Assembly: GCF_900964775.1 (NCBI RefSeq)
Contig: NC_041815.1
Location: 15,279,489-15,343,488, forward strand
Direction: 5' to 3'
Length of the DNA stretch: 64,000 nt
DNA from: Scleropages formosus
Lineage: Eukaryota; Chordata; Actinopteri; Osteoglossiformes; Osteoglossidae
Position numbers and translations under genes: made by a program. The notes below the pieces were generated by a model. The model worked only from the letters and a program-made list of their open reading frames with translations. It was not told the DNA's origin and did no database searches. This document shows, piece after piece, positions 62,401 to 64,000 of the stretch (its first letter is position 1; the number at the start of each line of letters is the position of its first letter).

Positions 62401-64000
62401 TATATTAAATGCCTTTTCAGCCATAGAAGCTATTCAGTGACTAGAATTATGGCACAACTTTAAGCAAACTGTGTGTGTCTGTTTAACTGACAGATGCTGA
62501 ACGATCCTGGTTTGAACAGAACACTCACAATAGATGACTTTGCGTGCAGCATGTCTCTTTCTCTATGCACATAATTAATTTATCCCCTTCCTGACTAACA
62601 CCAGAGACTACTGTCAGAGAATAGGGGCATTTGGGGGGGGTGTTTTTCAGTTCTCAGCCCTGTCTACATAGTGCAGTGTGACAGAGAGTCCCAGCTCAGC
62701 TTCACTCACATGCAACAGTCCACCAGCACATGGTTTTATGGAACCTGAGTGGCCCGTCCTTAACCTTGTCAGGTGGTTTGTCTTGAGATGACACATGGTG
62801 TGTGTGGATGCTGGGTGAGGGCAGAGATTTGAAAAACTCCAGGAAAAATGCTATTGTGTTGATTGAACCACTGCATTCCATCGTGATGCCTGTTCATATG
62901 CTTTGCCTTCCACAGGGAATGTTTTGGTCTGTTCATTTGTGTGTGCTAACAGTGTGCCAAAAACAGTTACTTGGTCCTCTTCTTCTACCATGAAGAGCCA
63001 GTTTCTTTTGATTTAGTGAAAGATATAATTTCTTCACCCTTTCCATGCAAAGCTTTGGGAGAATTAAGGAGTAAAAATATGTATTTGGCTTGCAGAAAGC
63101 TATCACTCTGAAGGTTTGTGCTTCTTAATTTAGCAACATCAGTTTGGTCTTTGGAACACATGGCACTTATTCCTTATTTCTCTTCTGTTATCCCAGTCAC
63201 ATTGTTCTCCCAGTATCTTTAATCTCACTACTTCTTGTTGAAAGACCTGTCAAGCCATTGCTGATAAATTTATAAGCCAAAAAGTAGAGTTAGGTGAGAA
63301 GTGTACATATTATTGCCAAATTGTATCAGTGTAACTCAGAGGCTACTACAGTAAAGAAGGTTAGGGAACTTTGTCCCCTGGCAAATTTTTGCTAAGTGAG
63401 CCTCCTATATGAACAGACAAATGGGCAAAGCTTGGCACTAGCAGGGCTGCTCCTCGTGTACTCAGCAGAAGGGGGCGCTATATTATAGAAGTCGTATCAG
63501 TGGTGGTATAGAGTATAGAGACAGGCCATTTGCTGACATCTTCTCAGGAGCTGAAATGGTGACTATAGAGTCAGCCCACATAAATCTTTCAGGGCAGCCT
63601 CTCAACGGTTTGAGGGTCTAGCCAATGAAGCATGTTGTTAACCCACCTGTCAGGCTGACGCAATTGCTTTGGGCGAATGAATTCTGGATCATGGTGTGCG
63701 GAGTCAAGCACTTTGTTTGGGCAGGGCTGAGGATGAATCCCTGAGACCCAAAAGAAGACATTCCAGGGTATTAACATTCAGGAGCTGTGGTTTTCACTTA
63801 AATGGAACCTTTCCCCAGATTGTTATTCCAACTCAATGTTCTCAGTTCAATGTTTTGTTTTTTCTTTAAGACTTATGAAACATGACTGTCAATTCAACAG
63901 TTTACCATTCTGGTGGCTTTGTTTTTTTGTGAGGGGGGGAGCAGAAACAGACCTACCAATGTAAGAATGTGTTCATTTTTTCCCATCTACACTGCAACTT

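Larger units (their letters stand above)
61411..64000. other. tyw1 intron 11 (continues beyond the window)
   Basis: The next expected exon (family sequence VPGVKAERFEEG) is not found, so the intron runs past the right edge. Apart from the two SINEs and a T run it holds nothing recognisable. Confidence 0.6.

Overview
This window is vertebrate nuclear DNA, most likely from a ray-finned fish. Fish origin is suggested by the intronless tandem claudin genes, V-domain SINEs, Tc1-like transposons and an L2-type LINE end, plus a young tRNA-derived SINE ending in (TG)n. I did not identify the species; an early-branching teleost group is a guess.

Layout. (1) 3.4-36.3 kb holds nine intact claudin genes, each with one coding exon. 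Three lie on the minus strand (3.5, 8.5, 12.7 kb) and six on the plus strand (22.3, 25.3, 27.1, 32.1, 34.2, 35.6 kb). The two blocks diverge from a roughly 9 kb gene-free centre. All belong to the claudin-3/4/6/9-like group of tight-junction tetraspan proteins. The minus-strand trio keeps the claudin-3 style RKDYV or KRDYV tail. The plus-strand genes vary more, and the last one lacks a cysteine that is nearly invariant in the family. (2) 37.8-41.8 kb holds sbds on the minus strand: five coding exons, 250 residues, all splice sites intact. (3) 42.8-61.4 kb holds tyw1 on the plus strand, head-to-head with sbds. Eleven coding exons are visible, up to just past the radical-SAM cysteine cluster; the rest lies beyond the right edge. 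One tyw1 intron appears to be of the GC-AG type.

How the genes relate. The claudins should polymerise in tight junctions and set paracellular permeability. sbds acts in late 60S ribosome maturation and tyw1 makes the tricyclic wyosine base of tRNA-Phe, so both housekeeping genes serve translation. In human, SBDS and TYW1 are also head-to-head and share chromosome 7q11 with CLDN3 and CLDN4, so the block looks like ancient synteny.

Repeats fill much of the rest: at least a dozen copies of one SINE family (many with perfect or near-perfect target-site duplications and a CA/TG tract inside the mobile unit), several V-domain SINEs, a smaller tRNA-SINE family, two Tc1-like elements each carrying a nested insertion, and a 5'-truncated L2-like LINE. 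I found no RNA gene, CRISPR array, retroviral element or clearly new multi-gene system. The most notable items are the cysteine-less claudin, the E-box/TATA palindrome, the GC-AG intron, the microsatellite-carrying SINE and the pair of 5'-extended SINE copies.
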